From positions 66,613 to 129,432 of the forward strand of contig NZ_JACYUG010000010.1 of assembly GCF_014841615.1 (NCBI RefSeq): a stretch of 62,820 bases of DNA, written 5' to 3'. Position 1 is the first letter of the stretch; every line of letters begins with the position of its first letter. The translations under genes were made by a program, and so were the position numbers. Below are positions 46,515 to 56,233 of this stretch, piece after piece. The stretch is from Sphingomonas sp. CFBP 8760 (GTDB taxonomy: Bacteria; Pseudomonadota; Alphaproteobacteria; Sphingomonadales; Sphingomonadaceae). The notes below the pieces were generated by a model that was given only the letters and a program-made list of their open reading frames with translations, was not told the origin of the DNA and did no database searches.

Positions 46515-46994
46515 TCAACGGGGGGAAACGGCGACGGCGCCCAGTTCGGCCTTGCCGGCGGCGCGGGCGGTGGGCTTGGGGATGGACAGCGGCACCGACA
46601 CCAGTTCGCGACCACCGGTTTCGCGGGCGGCCTCGACGTTCAGGATATATTGGCCGGGCTTCAGGTCGGCGGGCAGGGGGATGCTGTACTGGCCGGGCGC
46701 GCGGGTCGCGCCGCTGACACCGTCGGCGGGCATCGCCATCGACCGTCCGCCCTTGCGCCACCAGGCGCGCAGGTCCGCCAGCCATTTGGTGCCGGGTTCG
46801 TTGCCGCGCTTCTTCACGTCGTACCAGACGCCCAGCGTGCGTGCCGTACCGCCCCCGGCCGGCTCCAGCCAGATCGCGACATAGGGGCGATGATATTCGG
46901 CGACGTCGAGCCTGGGAATGGTGACGGTGACGGTTCCGGCGGCGGCAGGGGCGCCGATGGCACCGGCCAGCAGGGCGAAACGGGATGGACGCAT
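46515..46994 (-). CDS. DUF2271 periplasmic protein with flavinylation motif
   Basis: A 159-residue exported protein: signal peptide to about residue 19, then a beta domain with TVTVTIPRLD, YHRPYVAIWLEPAG, KWLADLRAWWRKGG and YILNVEAARETGGREL. Residues 91-97 read DGVSGAT, an exact D-G-x-S-G-A-T sequence of the type ApbE flavinylates, with Thr97 as the presumed FMN-bearing residue. With ApbE two genes downstream and a PepSY membrane protein upstream, it is probably a periplasmic flavoprotein electron carrier. Start ATG 46994 follows AAAGGG. Confidence 0.88.
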   Translation of the reverse strand: MRPSRFALLAGAIGAPAAAGTVTVTIPRLDVAEYHRPYVAIWLEPAGGGTARTLGVWYDVKKRGNEPGTKWLADLRAWWRKGGRSMAMPADGVSGATRAPGQYSIPLPADLKPGQYILNVEAARETGGRELVSVPLSIPKPTARAAGKAELGAVAVSPR

Positions 46995-47005
46995 GACAGG
47001 CCCTT

Positions 47006-47683
47006 TCAGTGGAGGAAGACGAGGATCAGGACGACGGGAATGACCACGCCGAGCGCGACCATCGGCCAGGTCAGCGGACGGTGGCGCGCATGAAGCTGGA
47101 GCAGCAGCAGCCCGGTCAGCGTGAACAGGATGCAGGCGCCGGCGAAGATGTCGATGAACCAGCTCCATGCGGTGCCGGCATTGCGCCCCTTGTGCAGGTC
47201 GTTGAGGTACGAGATCCAGCCGCGATCCGTGGTTTCCGCAGTGATGCGGCCACTGGCCCGGTCGATGCTGACCCATGCGTCGCCACCGGGGCGCGGCAAT
47301 GCGACATAGACGTCGGTATCGGACCATTCGCCCGGCCGGCCGGCGGGGTCGAGGCCCACCACCGTGGCGATCCGGGTGGCCACGGCGGGGGGCAGCGGCG
47401 CATCGGCAGCGGGCATCCGGGCCAGCATGCGCAGCAACGGCGGCGGCAGGGTGCCGGTCTTTTCCGCCATCACCGGCGTCGCGCCGATCGTGGCGGCATG
47501 GTTCAAGGTGATGCCGGTGGCCGCGAACAGCAGCATCCCGACCAGCGAGACGGCGGCGCTGATCCAGTGCCAGCTGTGCAACTGCTTCAGCCACCAGCCA
47601 CGCCACTTGCGCTTCGGTTTCGGCCGCGTGGCGGCCGTCGTTGGGCGGGCACGGTCCGGGCCAGGGGCGATTGTGTCGGTCAC
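47006..47683 (-). CDS. PepSY-associated transmembrane protein
   Basis: About 225 residues: a Lys/Arg-rich cytosolic start (KPKRKWRGWW), a first membrane helix with QLHSWHWISAAVSLVGMLLFAATGITLNHA, a periplasmic PepSY-like domain (DVYVALPRPGGDAWVSIDRASGRITAE, RGWISYLNDLHKG), then helices FIDIFAGACILFTLTGLLLL and VALGVVIPVVLILVF. The His in LHSW, LNHA and DLHKG recall heme-ligand positions of PepSY iron-reductase-like proteins. Start is uncertain: GTG 47683 chosen, TTG 47719 possible. First gene of the PepSY-DUF2271-DUF4198-ApbE cluster. Confidence 0.85.
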   Translation of the reverse strand: MTDTIAPGPDRARPTTAATRPKPKRKWRGWWLKQLHSWHWISAAVSLVGMLLFAATGITLNHAATIGATPVMAEKTGTLPPPLLRMLARMPAADAPLPPAVATRIATVVGLDPAGRPGEWSDTDVYVALPRPGGDAWVSIDRASGRITAETTDRGWISYLNDLHKGRNAGTAWSWFIDIFAGACILFTLTGLLLLQLHARHRPLTWPMVALGVVIPVVLILVFLH

Positions 47684-47722
47684 GAAACGCTCGCTAACCG
47701 GTGTCTGCCCTGCATTCAACCG

Positions 47723-50242
47723 CTATTGCGAACCACTATCACGATTGTTGCCGGTGGGGGTAATCGCGCTGGGCGGCGATATCAGTTCCAGCCGCTGCGC
47801 GACGGTGCCGATTTCCACTCCTTCCTGCCGCAAGGCGTGGAGCAGCGCGAGCAGCACGTTGCTACGCGCACCATAGGCGGCCCGGGGCGAGGATACCTGC
47901 GCCATGCAGTTGAACATGATGCGGCCGTCGGCGATGCCGTCGACGAACGCATTGGGTGCGGGGTCCGCCAGCACCGCCTCCTCCGCCGCGAAGGCGTCCA
48001 GAACGATCCGGCGGACGCGCGGCGCATCGGTGCCGATCGGCACGGAGAACAGAATCTGGATGCGCCCCAGCGGGCTGCCCAGCGTCTTGTTGAGCACCGA
48101 TTTGGTGATGAGTTCGGAATTGGGCACGATCAGCGTCGAATGATCGCCCAGTTCGATCTCGGTCGAGCGGACGCTGATCCGCTTCACGTCGCCCTCGTCG
48201 GTGCCGACGCGGATCAGGTCGCCAATCTTGATCGGGCGTTCGGCCAGCAGGATCAGGCCGGAGACGAAGTTCTGCGTGATCGCCTGCAGGCCGAAGCCGA
48301 TGCCGACCGACAGCGCCGACAGCAGCAGCGCGATCCGTTCCACCCCGATGCCCAGCGACGCGAGCGTCCAGATCACCGCCAGCGCGACACCCAGATAACG
48401 CGCGATCAGGCTGACGGAATTGCGCCCGTTGCCGTCGAGGTCGGTGGCGGGCAGGTAGCGGTGTTCCAGCCAGCCCATGAAGGCGCGCAGCAGCGTCAGT
48501 CCGACGAACAGCACGATGATCCCGCGCAGGATCGTGCCGGGCGAAATAGTGATCCCGCCGACCTTCACCCCTTGCGCCAGCACCCCCAGCCGCCCGAACA
48601 ACGTGCCGACGCCGTCGCCCGCCCCGAACGGCGACACCAGCATACCCAGCGCGACGATCGCGAGCAGGATGCGCAACACGCCCGACAGCAATACGCCGAA
48701 CTGGTCGATGGTGCTGCCGCGCAGGCCAAAGCCATGCGTCAGCGCCAGCCCGACCCCGCTGTCCCGCGCGAACACGGTCGAGGCGATGTCGTCGACCGCG
48801 ACCATTAGCAGATAGACGGCACTGCCGAGCAGTACGATCCAGACGATGAACTGCCCGACCAGCAGCCCGAACTGGACATAGCCGACCAGCAGCGCGAGCA
48901 GCGCCGCGGCTAGCGCGATCCATGTCGCCAGCATGACGATGCCCAGCCCGGTGCGGACCGGCGCCGCCGCGGCTGGCGCATCGTCGCCCGCCGCGGCTTC
49001 CATGGCGGTGGTCTGTTCCGCGCGCAGTCGACCGATCGTCAGCAGCGCCCCGCCGATCAGCATCAGGTACAACAGCGTCAGAAAGGCGGCCGTCGCGGTC
49101 TGCGCCGTATCGCTGGCCCCGATCGCCGTGTTGAACCCCTGCACGACCATCACGACGAAGCATAATGCGCCGATCAGCGGTGGGAATGGGCGTAGCCGGA
49201 TCGCCGCGGCATCGGCGATCGGCGCGATCCGCCATGACGGCTGGCTGGTCATCAGCACCGACCCGCAGATCGAGATCGCAAACCCGGTGAACCCGGCCGC
49301 ACCGACCAGCACGTCGAGCATGTCGGCCCAGCCGGGCGGGGACAGCTCCGACCACCGCAACCCCTGCATCACCAGCACGCCCGCCAGAATTGGCGACAGC
49401 GTGCCGACCAGCACCCGCCAGATCGCATTGGCCGACCGGCGGATGCGCTGGCCGGGCGCCTCCTCGATCAGCAGCCGGCGACCAAGCCGTCTTGCCGCCT
49501 GCCGCCCCGGCATCAGCACCAGATAGCCGCCGACCAGACCCAGTATCGCCTGCCACGGCAGGTCGCGACGCAGCCCCGCCTCAATCTGGCGTACCCCCGT
49601 CGTCACGAAATTCACCGCACGGCGCGCATCGCGGGGAAAGGCATGGAACACCGCTGTCCAGAAGGCCGGCGTTACCGGCGACGGGACCTTGGAGGAGATG
49701 CGGGCGCTGAACTGTTTAGCCTGGCTCTGCTGAATCTCCTCGACCAGCTGCTGTCCCTCGATCGCCAGCAGGCGTGCACGTTTGATCGCCGAATCGAGTA
49801 CCGCGCGCTGGCGTGACAGGTCGGTGCGTTCCGCCACGATTTCCGGCGTTTCGGGGGAGCCCGGCGTGACCGGGCCAAGCTGGGCGATCCGCGCTGCGAT
49901 CAGGTCGAACTGGGCTTGCAGATCGGTCGCCGCGGCGGTGGCGGTGGCACGCGCGGCGTCGGCACGGGCGCGCAGCTGCTGGCGATCCTTGTCATCGACG
50001 CGTGTGTCGAGCGCGCGGTCGATCGCGGTCAGTTCGGTGGCGACGCCGCCGATCTGCGCCGTGGGTACCGGCGGCAGCGCGGGAGATGCGGCAGCGACCG
50101 TCGCCCACGCCAACACGAACAGGACGATCAGCCCCGCGAGCAGTGTCGGGCACCGGCTGCGGCCGGCGGGTCGGATCAGATCAGCGATATCCACCTCCCG
50201 TCCGGGCGCCGGACGTGGCGGGCCGTCCAGGCACTGGGTCAT
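47723..50242 (-). CDS. MscS-family mechanosensitive channel with DUF3772-like N-terminus
   Basis: An 839-residue large MscS-type channel: signal/anchor at about 33-52, a periplasmic coiled-coil region (80-175, DUF3772-like), about ten membrane helices, then the pore helix and beta domain: LSALSVGIGFGLQAITQNFVSGLILLAERPIKIGD, VRSTEIELGDHSTLIVPNSELITKSVLN. It releases solutes on hypo-osmotic shock. The C-terminal alpha-beta domain is complete. Likely monocistronic; 40 nt separate it from the PepSY gene start on the same strand. Confidence 0.9.
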   Translation of the reverse strand: MTQCLDGPPRPAPGREVDIADLIRPAGRSRCPTLLAGLIVLFVLAWATVAAASPALPPVPTAQIGGVATELTAIDRALDTRVDDKDRQQLRARADAARATATAAATDLQAQFDLIAARIAQLGPVTPGSPETPEIVAERTDLSRQRAVLDSAIKRARLLAIEGQQLVEEIQQSQAKQFSARISSKVPSPVTPAFWTAVFHAFPRDARRAVNFVTTGVRQIEAGLRRDLPWQAILGLVGGYLVLMPGRQAARRLGRRLLIEEAPGQRIRRSANAIWRVLVGTLSPILAGVLVMQGLRWSELSPPGWADMLDVLVGAAGFTGFAISICGSVLMTSQPSWRIAPIADAAAIRLRPFPPLIGALCFVVMVVQGFNTAIGASDTAQTATAAFLTLLYLMLIGGALLTIGRLRAEQTTAMEAAAGDDAPAAAAPVRTGLGIVMLATWIALAAALLALLVGYVQFGLLVGQFIVWIVLLGSAVYLLMVAVDDIASTVFARDSGVGLALTHGFGLRGSTIDQFGVLLSGVLRILLAIVALGMLVSPFGAGDGVGTLFGRLGVLAQGVKVGGITISPGTILRGIIVLFVGLTLLRAFMGWLEHRYLPATDLDGNGRNSVSLIARYLGVALAVIWTLASLGIGVERIALLLSALSVGIGFGLQAITQNFVSGLILLAERPIKIGDLIRVGTDEGDVKRISVRSTEIELGDHSTLIVPNSELITKSVLNKTLGSPLGRIQILFSVPIGTDAPRVRRIVLDAFAAEEAVLADPAPNAFVDGIADGRIMFNCMAQVSSPRAAYGARSNVLLALLHALRQEGVEIGTVAQRLELISPPSAITPTGNNRDSGSQ

Positions 50243-50275
50243 GGCCAGGCAATCGTCGCACCCACCGCGCCGCCA

Positions 50276-51205
50276 TCAGCCGAGCGCGGCCAGCGCCGCG
50301 TGGCGGGCGCGGTCGATCGGGATGATCGTGCCGTGATTCGCCCCGGCGGGAATCACGATCCGGTCCGATACGTCGCGCCACGTCACCAGATCGCGCGAGG
50401 CGATCGCGCCATATTTCTTGTCGATATAGCGATCGAAGAACACCACCGTCTCGCCATCCACCTCGATCGCAGTCGGCCCCTCGGCCCAGGCGGGGGTGAC
50501 CGGCGGCGACAGCGGTCCGAACCGGCCGGTCGCGGGCGACAGCTCGCACCACTGGATCACCTTGCGCAGCGGCTCCTTGCGCTCGTCCTTCACGAACATG
50601 ATCGTCCGGCCGCCACGGTTAAGGAAGGTGGCGTCGATCACGCTGAAACCCGGATCGTAGAATAGCCGGGTCGGCGAGAAGCGGTGGAAATCGGTGGTGT
50701 CGGTGGCATAGAGGCGGTGATCGCCTTCCTTGCCCGCGCTGTCGCCCAGCGTGCTGGCCCAGACGATCGTGAAGCGCCGCCGTGCCGAATCGTACAGGAT
50801 GTCCGGAGCCCAGGTGTTGCGGGTGCCAGGAAACACCGCCATCACCGGCACCGCCTGCTGCGCCGACCAGGTCACCAGATCCCGCGAGGACGCATGGCCG
50901 ATCGTCCCGCCGGTCCAACTCGTCGTCCAGACCATGTGGTACAGACCGGTACGGGGATCGAGCGCCACGCACGGGTCGCGCATCAGCCGGTTCTCGCCGA
51001 CCTGCGGCACCAGCATCGGCACCCCGCCGCGCACCGGACGATAGGTGAAGCCATCGTCGCTAATCGCCAGCCGCATCCCGGCGCCGCCATTGTCGGCATT
51101 GGCGAAATAGGTGAAGGCGAAGCACCGGCCGCCGCGCGCCGCGAGGGCCGGCCCCGCCACGGCGGTCGCGGCAAGGGCGACGCACAGGTCGCGGCGGTCG
51201 AGCAT
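50276..51205 (-). CDS. Secreted GH43/GH32-like five-bladed propeller protein
   Basis: A 309-residue exported protein: DRRDLCVALAATAVAGPALA looks like a Tat-type signal. The body shows propeller repeats typical of glycoside hydrolase families 43 and 32: MRDPCVALDPRTGLYHMVWTTSW, SSRDLVTW, NTWAPDILYDSARRRFTIVWAS, SVIDATFLNRGGRTIMFVKDE and AEGPTAIEVDGETVVFFDRY. The Asp in MRDP and DATF and the Glu in AEGP are plausible catalytic residues. Substrate likely an arabinan/xylan-type glycan, not determinable. Start ATG 51205 has GGGAG. Confidence 0.82.
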   Translation of the reverse strand: MLDRRDLCVALAATAVAGPALAARGGRCFAFTYFANADNGGAGMRLAISDDGFTYRPVRGGVPMLVPQVGENRLMRDPCVALDPRTGLYHMVWTTSWTGGTIGHASSRDLVTWSAQQAVPVMAVFPGTRNTWAPDILYDSARRRFTIVWASTLGDSAGKEGDHRLYATDTTDFHRFSPTRLFYDPGFSVIDATFLNRGGRTIMFVKDERKEPLRKVIQWCELSPATGRFGPLSPPVTPAWAEGPTAIEVDGETVVFFDRYIDKKYGAIASRDLVTWRDVSDRIVIPAGANHGTIIPIDRARHAALAALG

Positions 51206-51269
51206 GGTCTTCTCCCGGAAATTCTTCGGGCAGGACCGTGCCGTCTTCCCGCCGGATCGTCCAGACGCC

Positions 51270-52178
51270 CTATCGCAGATATTGGGTCAGGCTGAGCTCG
51301 CTGAGCTGCGTGAAGACCGAATAGCTGGCTTTCAACACCGTCTGCTGCTGCGTCAGTTGCATCGCGATCTCGCCATAATCGGCATCCTCGGCATCGGAGA
51401 TCAGGCTGGTGAGCAGGTCCGACCGTTCCTCGCCGCGGGTCGCCAGCGTCTCCGCCTCCGTCTGCTTGCGGCCGTTTTCGGCGTTGATGGCGCGGACCTG
51501 GGGCAGGGCGGAATCGATCTGGCCCAGCGCGGTCTTCAGCGCATCGATCTGGCCGGGGGTCAGCGTGTCGCCGATCGTCCCGGCGCCCGCCAGCGTCTGG
51601 AACGCCGACAACAGCCCCGATCCCAGTTCGCGCGCACCGACGCCGTAGGTCATGTCGACACCGTCGCCGATCCGGGCGGAGGCACGGACGTCGTCGTTGC
51701 CGAACGCGGTGGCGGGGGTCAGGCCGACCGTCTCGGACAGCGTCTGGGGCTTGAACGGCGTCGCGTCGGTCTGCGCCCCGGCGAACAGGGGGCCGCTGCC
51801 GTCGGTCGCGTTCAATGCGGCACGGAACTGGTCGAACGCCCCCTCGATCGCACCCTGCAGGCCGGCGGTCTGGCCGGTGCCGATCACGGTCATCAGCTTC
51901 TGGCGCAGGTCTGCGGCGGATTCGTCGATGTTGGAGATGTTGGCGTCGTAGAGCGACAGCGTGGTGCCCAGCCGCTTGGCGGAGGAGGACTGCGCGTCCT
52001 GCGCGGAGCGCAGGCTGCGCGCCGACAGCGTGCGGCCGGCATCGATGCCGAGGCCGGCGAGGTCGTTGGCCTTCTTGCCCGAATTGAGCTGCAACTGCGT
52101 GTCCGCCAGCCGCTGCTGCGCCTGCTGGATGCCGGAGGACAGCGTACGCTGGAGGGGAATGGTGGCGACGCGGATCAT
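51270..52178 (-). CDS. flgL: Flagellar hook-associated protein 3 FlgL
   Basis: A 302-residue flagellin-like junction protein between hook and filament. The N-terminal helix has QLNSGKKANDLAGLGID near residue 30 and a C-terminal helical end DADYGEIAMQLTQQQTVLKASYSVFTQLSELSLTQYLR-type (about 265-302). The middle domain is short. Exported by the flagellar apparatus, so no signal peptide. It begins 8 nt after the flgK stop. Confidence 0.92.
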   Translation of the reverse strand: MIRVATIPLQRTLSSGIQQAQQRLADTQLQLNSGKKANDLAGLGIDAGRTLSARSLRSAQDAQSSSAKRLGTTLSLYDANISNIDESAADLRQKLMTVIGTGQTAGLQGAIEGAFDQFRAALNATDGSGPLFAGAQTDATPFKPQTLSETVGLTPATAFGNDDVRASARIGDGVDMTYGVGARELGSGLLSAFQTLAGAGTIGDTLTPGQIDALKTALGQIDSALPQVRAINAENGRKQTEAETLATRGEERSDLLTSLISDAEDADYGEIAMQLTQQQTVLKASYSVFTQLSELSLTQYLR

Positions 52179-52186
52179 GGTGGTTC

Positions 52187-54280
52187 CTATCGTCCGAGTT
52201 GAAGCAAGGTGTCGTACATCGCGGTCGCCGCGCTCATCACGCGGGCCGAGGCGGCATAGCTGTTCTGGAGGACCACCATCTGCGACAGTTCCTCGTCGAT
52301 GCTGACACCCGAATAATTGTCGCGTCGCGCGATGGCGTCGTCGCGGCGCGCGGTCGCCTCGATCGTGCGGTCCTGGGCGCGGGCGGCGGCGGTGCCGGTA
52401 TCGCCGAGCAGCGCATTGGCGAAGCGCGATATCGAGGTGACGCCGCTGGCCAGATCGACCTTGGCCCCCAGCGCGTCCGCGAACGCGGCGGCACCGCGCC
52501 GGTCGCCGCTGCCCAGCCCCTTCTGGCCGATCGTCGCGGTCTGCAACCGGGCGAGGGGCAGGCCATCGGGATTGCTCGCGATGTCGCGACGCACCTCGCC
52601 GGTCGCCAGCGCATTGCCGCCGCTCAGCCCCGTGATCGTGGCCAGGCCGATGCCGGTGCCGCCGCGATCGGTGGTGTCCGACAGTACCGACAGCGTGCTG
52701 CCGGCGGCGGACGGTTTCGCCGAAAAGCCGATCCGGCCCATGTCGTCGAGCGCGAAGCTGCCATAGGCGGCCATCGGGCTGGTATTGAGGTCGGCGACGA
52801 GGGCGTCGAAGCCGGAACCGGTCGATGCGGTGATCTTGAGCGAATAGGTGGCGACCATCCGGCCGGACGTGTCGCGCAGCGCGAATTCGGTCCCCTGACC
52901 CGCCGTGAAGCCGTGCGGATCGGTACCCTTCAAGCCCGCCGGGGTCAGCATGGCCCCGTCGCTGCGGACCAGATCGTTGAGGCCGAAGAACTGCGAGAAG
53001 CCCGCCCCGGCGCGGTTGCTGGGGGCGCCGGCATCCTGTGCCACGACCACGCCGTCGCCGCTGCTCGCGGCCGCGATCGTCAGCTTGCCGTCGGCGAAGC
53101 TGGCGGTGGCGGCGGCGCCCAGTCCGGCGTTGATCGCGCCCAGCGCCGTGGCGATGGTCGCGCCGCTGCCCAACGCATCGAAGTCGATCGCGACGCTCTT
53201 CACCACGGTGCCGTCCCGCGCGGTGACCGCAAAGGTCGCCGCGCCCGAAAAGCCGAGCCGGTCGGTTTCGAGCAGCGGCGTGCGTGTCCCCTCCAGGATG
53301 GCCGGGGCGGGGGAGGTGGTGCCGGCATTCGATGCCGCGTTCAGCGACCGGGCAAGGCCGTCGTACAACGTGTTCAGTTTTTCCGAAAAAGCCGGCAGTT
53401 CCGCATCGCGCAGGCTGATCAGCCCCCCCAGCTTGCCGCCGGCCGCGGCGTCGATCCGCTCGCCCGTGGCGGCGCCCACAGTGCCATCGCTATCGGCGAA
53501 ACGTAGCTCGACCGGGGGATAGAGCGTCTGCGAACTGCCCGCGCCGTTCGACGGATAGGACAATTGGCGCAGGCGGCGATCGACCAGCTGGACGCCGGCG
53601 GTGGTGTCGATCGTCAGCCGGCCGTCGGGCTGCTGACGCGAGACGATGCCGATCAGCCCGCCCAGTTCCTCGACCGCGGCGTTGCGCTGGTCGGCGGCGC
53701 CGGCGGAACTGCGGCCCAGTCCTTCCGAACGGGAGACGGTTTCGTTGAGTTCGTGTACCTGGCGGAGCAACGAATTGATGCGGGTGACGGTGTCGCCCAC
53801 CTCGCCTTCCACGTCGCTGCGCAGTCCTGACACGTCGTTGGCCAGTTGCTGGACCGAGCGGATCGCATCACCGACATCGCCGATGAAGGCGGCATTGGTC
53901 TGCGTCCCGCCGGCCGCGCCGGTCATGGTGGTGGCGGAGGCGGCGACCGCGTCGAGCCGCGACGGCAGACCCGCCTCCGCACCCGTGGTGCCAAGGAACG
54001 ACTGGAGCCGGTCCAGATAGACCGACTCGGTTTCCGCCGCGCCGGCGGCGCCGGCGCGGGTGAAGACGGTCGCCTCCAGGAACTGGTCGGCGACGCGGCT
54101 CGGCTCGCCCACCGTCACGCCGCTGACGCGCCCGGCGGCGGTATCGGTCGACAGGTTCGTCTTCTCGCGCGCGTAACCGGGCGTGTTGACGTTGGCGATG
54201 TTGTTCGAGACCGTGCGCATGCTGGCCTGCGCCGCGCCCAGCCCCGACAGGGCCGAATTGAGGATCTCGCCGAGGGACAC
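52187..54280 (-). CDS. flgK: Flagellar hook-associated protein 1 FlgK
   Basis: A 697-residue FlgK joining hook and filament with FlgL. The N-terminal rod-type motif is LSGLGAAQASMRTVSNNIANVNTPGYAR; the FlgK helical section (about 80-230) and inserted domains follow, ending with SIDEELSQMVVLQNSYAASARVMSAATAMYDTLLQL. Start is GTG 54280, preceded by AGGAG at 9 nt. Length is somewhat above the enterobacterial protein. Gene order flgE-flgK-flgL suggests one transcript. Confidence 0.94.
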   Translation of the reverse strand: MSLGEILNSALSGLGAAQASMRTVSNNIANVNTPGYAREKTNLSTDTAAGRVSGVTVGEPSRVADQFLEATVFTRAGAAGAAETESVYLDRLQSFLGTTGAEAGLPSRLDAVAASATTMTGAAGGTQTNAAFIGDVGDAIRSVQQLANDVSGLRSDVEGEVGDTVTRINSLLRQVHELNETVSRSEGLGRSSAGAADQRNAAVEELGGLIGIVSRQQPDGRLTIDTTAGVQLVDRRLRQLSYPSNGAGSSQTLYPPVELRFADSDGTVGAATGERIDAAAGGKLGGLISLRDAELPAFSEKLNTLYDGLARSLNAASNAGTTSPAPAILEGTRTPLLETDRLGFSGAATFAVTARDGTVVKSVAIDFDALGSGATIATALGAINAGLGAAATASFADGKLTIAAASSGDGVVVAQDAGAPSNRAGAGFSQFFGLNDLVRSDGAMLTPAGLKGTDPHGFTAGQGTEFALRDTSGRMVATYSLKITASTGSGFDALVADLNTSPMAAYGSFALDDMGRIGFSAKPSAAGSTLSVLSDTTDRGGTGIGLATITGLSGGNALATGEVRRDIASNPDGLPLARLQTATIGQKGLGSGDRRGAAAFADALGAKVDLASGVTSISRFANALLGDTGTAAARAQDRTIEATARRDDAIARRDNYSGVSIDEELSQMVVLQNSYAASARVMSAATAMYDTLLQLGR

Positions 54281-54303
54281 CGCCGTATTCTCCTAACTGC
54301 CGA

Positions 54304-55623
54304 TCAACGCTTCAGGTTGCTGACTTCCTGGAGCATGTCGTCCACCGTCGTGATGATCTTCGAGGCGGCGCTGTACGCGCGCTGGAAGCGGATCATGTTG
54401 GTGAATTCCTGCGCCAGGTCGGACGTCGAGGCTTCCAGCTTGAAAGCCTGGATTGCCCCCGCGCCGAGCGAACCGGGTGCGTTGATCGCATAGGAGCCCG
54501 ACTCGTCCGACACGGCGAAGGCATTGCCCGATACGCGGGTCAGCGCGTTGGGATTGGGCACGGTCGCGACCGGCAGCTGGAACACGGTGCGGCTGGTGCC
54601 GTCGTCGAACACCGCGCTGACCTTGCCGGTGTCGGACACCTGCACCGAGGCGACGTTGCCCAGCTTGCCGCCGTTGACGGTATAGTTGATGGCCGAGGAG
54701 TCGGTGTTGAACTGGGTCAGTCCGTCGAGCTTGCCGTCACTGCCGAGGCTGAGGACGATCGGCTGCGCGCCGGCGCCGTTGGTCCAGGTCGGCACGACCG
54801 GATCGAACAGCGCCGCAGTACTGTTCGTCTTGTCGAGGCTGCCGTCCGGATTGAACTTGATCGTGCCGCTCTGCATCAGGCCGTTGGTGATCGCGACGTT
54901 GTTCGAGGCGGAGACATCGCCGGGGGGCTGCATGTAGATTTCGGCTTGCCAGGTGTTCGGTCCGGTCTTCAGATAGCCCATCGTCATCTGGTGCGATCCG
55001 CCCTGCGCATCGTAGATATCGAACGAACGCGACCAGGTGGGGGCGACGGCGCCGGTAGCCATGTTACCTGCGGCATAGGTGCCGGCGAAGGTAGTGGCGG
55101 TCGACTTCAGGTTGGCGCGCAGCGTCAGCGACGAGGTGGAAGCGGCGGTGCCGGTCAGATCGTTGAGCCGGATCGGCTCCAGTCCCGCGACCGAGCCGGT
55201 GTTGTTGTAGTTGCCCTGCGTATCGAGGCGCCAGCCCTGCAGATACAGGCCGGCCGAATTGCGCAGATAGCCTTCCTTGTCCGGCGTGAACGATCCTGCG
55301 CGGGTCAGCGCGACGGACGAGTCCGCGCCCTTGCCCGACCGGGTGACGAAGAAGCCCTGACCATCGATGCCGAGATCGGTCGAACTGCTCGATGCCTGGA
55401 GCTGGCCCTGCTGCGAGATCAGGGCGCGGGGTGCGGCATTGACGCCGCCAGCGACATAGTTCGGACCGGTCTTGCCGTCCGCCACCATCGTACTGAACTG
55501 CGTGTCGACGTTCTTGTACCCGACCGTATTGATATTGGCGATATTGTCGCCGACCGTGGCCATCGCGGCGGCTTCGGCCTTAAGACCGGATACGCCGGAA
55601 AACAGCGCGGAATACAAGCTCAC
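54304..55623 (-). CDS. flgE: Flagellar hook protein FlgE
   Basis: A 439-residue hook subunit. N-terminal rod motif SLYSALFSGVSGLKAEAAAMATVGDNIANINTVGYKN-type (residues 2-38), the D1/D2 beta domains in the middle, and the C-terminal helix LAQEFTNMIRFQRAYSAASKIITTVDDMLQEV. Start is GTG 55623 with GGGAG upstream. It is first of the flgE-flgK-flgL group and divergent from flbT; 55624-55828 between them holds only a short inverted repeat around 55745-55760 and presumed promoters. Confidence 0.94.
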   Translation of the reverse strand: MSLYSALFSGVSGLKAEAAAMATVGDNIANINTVGYKNVDTQFSTMVADGKTGPNYVAGGVNAAPRALISQQGQLQASSSSTDLGIDGQGFFVTRSGKGADSSVALTRAGSFTPDKEGYLRNSAGLYLQGWRLDTQGNYNNTGSVAGLEPIRLNDLTGTAASTSSLTLRANLKSTATTFAGTYAAGNMATGAVAPTWSRSFDIYDAQGGSHQMTMGYLKTGPNTWQAEIYMQPPGDVSASNNVAITNGLMQSGTIKFNPDGSLDKTNSTAALFDPVVPTWTNGAGAQPIVLSLGSDGKLDGLTQFNTDSSAINYTVNGGKLGNVASVQVSDTGKVSAVFDDGTSRTVFQLPVATVPNPNALTRVSGNAFAVSDESGSYAINAPGSLGAGAIQAFKLEASTSDLAQEFTNMIRFQRAYSAASKIITTVDDMLQEVSNLKR

Positions 55624-55828
55624 TCGACATCTCCCGTGGATGGGGCCGGCCCATGACCGGTTTGGATGTTTTATAGGTGGCGGTGCCCGCCGCCGGTCGG
55701 AGCCGGGTCAGATAATCGTCGGGGAAGCGCCAGACCCGGGGAAGGCGGCAATTTCTGCCGGGTGGCCCGACCGCGACCGATCCGGCGATCCTATTAGAGA
55801 GCCGATAGCTGTTTAGGATGATGATGCG

Positions 55829-56233
55829 ATGACCCTGCGGATTTCGCTGCGCGACGGTGAGAAGATGATCGTAAACGGCGCGGTGATGCGCGCCAGTGGC
55901 CGTGTCGAACTGATGATCGAGAACCATGTCGCGCTGCTGCGCGGTCGTGAGGTGATGCAGGCCGACGAGGCCAATACGCCGGCCCGGCGCCTCTATTTCA
56001 CCTGCATGATGGCCTATATCGACGAGAGCGGCCGATCGGACCACCAGCAGCAGGTTGTCGGGCTGCTGGGTGACCTGATGAGCGTGTTCCGCACCGACGA
56101 GGCACGCATGGCCTGTCTTGAATTCGCGCGGCTGGCGGCGCTCGGCGATTATTATCGCGCGCTGGGCGTCTGCCGCCAGCTGATGACCTACGAGGCTGCG
56201 GCCTTCGACCGGCTGGCCGGCGAGGCGGCGTGA
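55829..56233 (+). CDS. flbT: Flagellin synthesis regulator FlbT
   Basis: A 134-residue FlbT, the post-transcriptional regulator that in Caulobacter limits flagellin synthesis by acting on the fljK mRNA leader. Family core: LRISLRDGEKMIVNGAVMR, LMIENHVALLRGREVM, NTPARRLYFTCMMAYID and RALGVCRQLMTYE. Its usual antagonist partner FlaF is not adjacent. Start ATG 55829 follows AGGATGATG. The end overlaps fliI by 4 nt. Confidence 0.92.
   Translation: MTLRISLRDGEKMIVNGAVMRASGRVELMIENHVALLRGREVMQADEANTPARRLYFTCMMAYIDESGRSDHQQQVVGLLGDLMSVFRTDEARMACLEFARLAALGDYYRALGVCRQLMTYEAAAFDRLAGEAA

Noticed and set aside
55741..55764. Possible sigma-54 promoter upstream of flgE (CGGCAGAAATTGCCG)
   Set aside because: The GG-to-GC spacing is 8 nt rather than the required 10; it is better read as a short inverted repeat.
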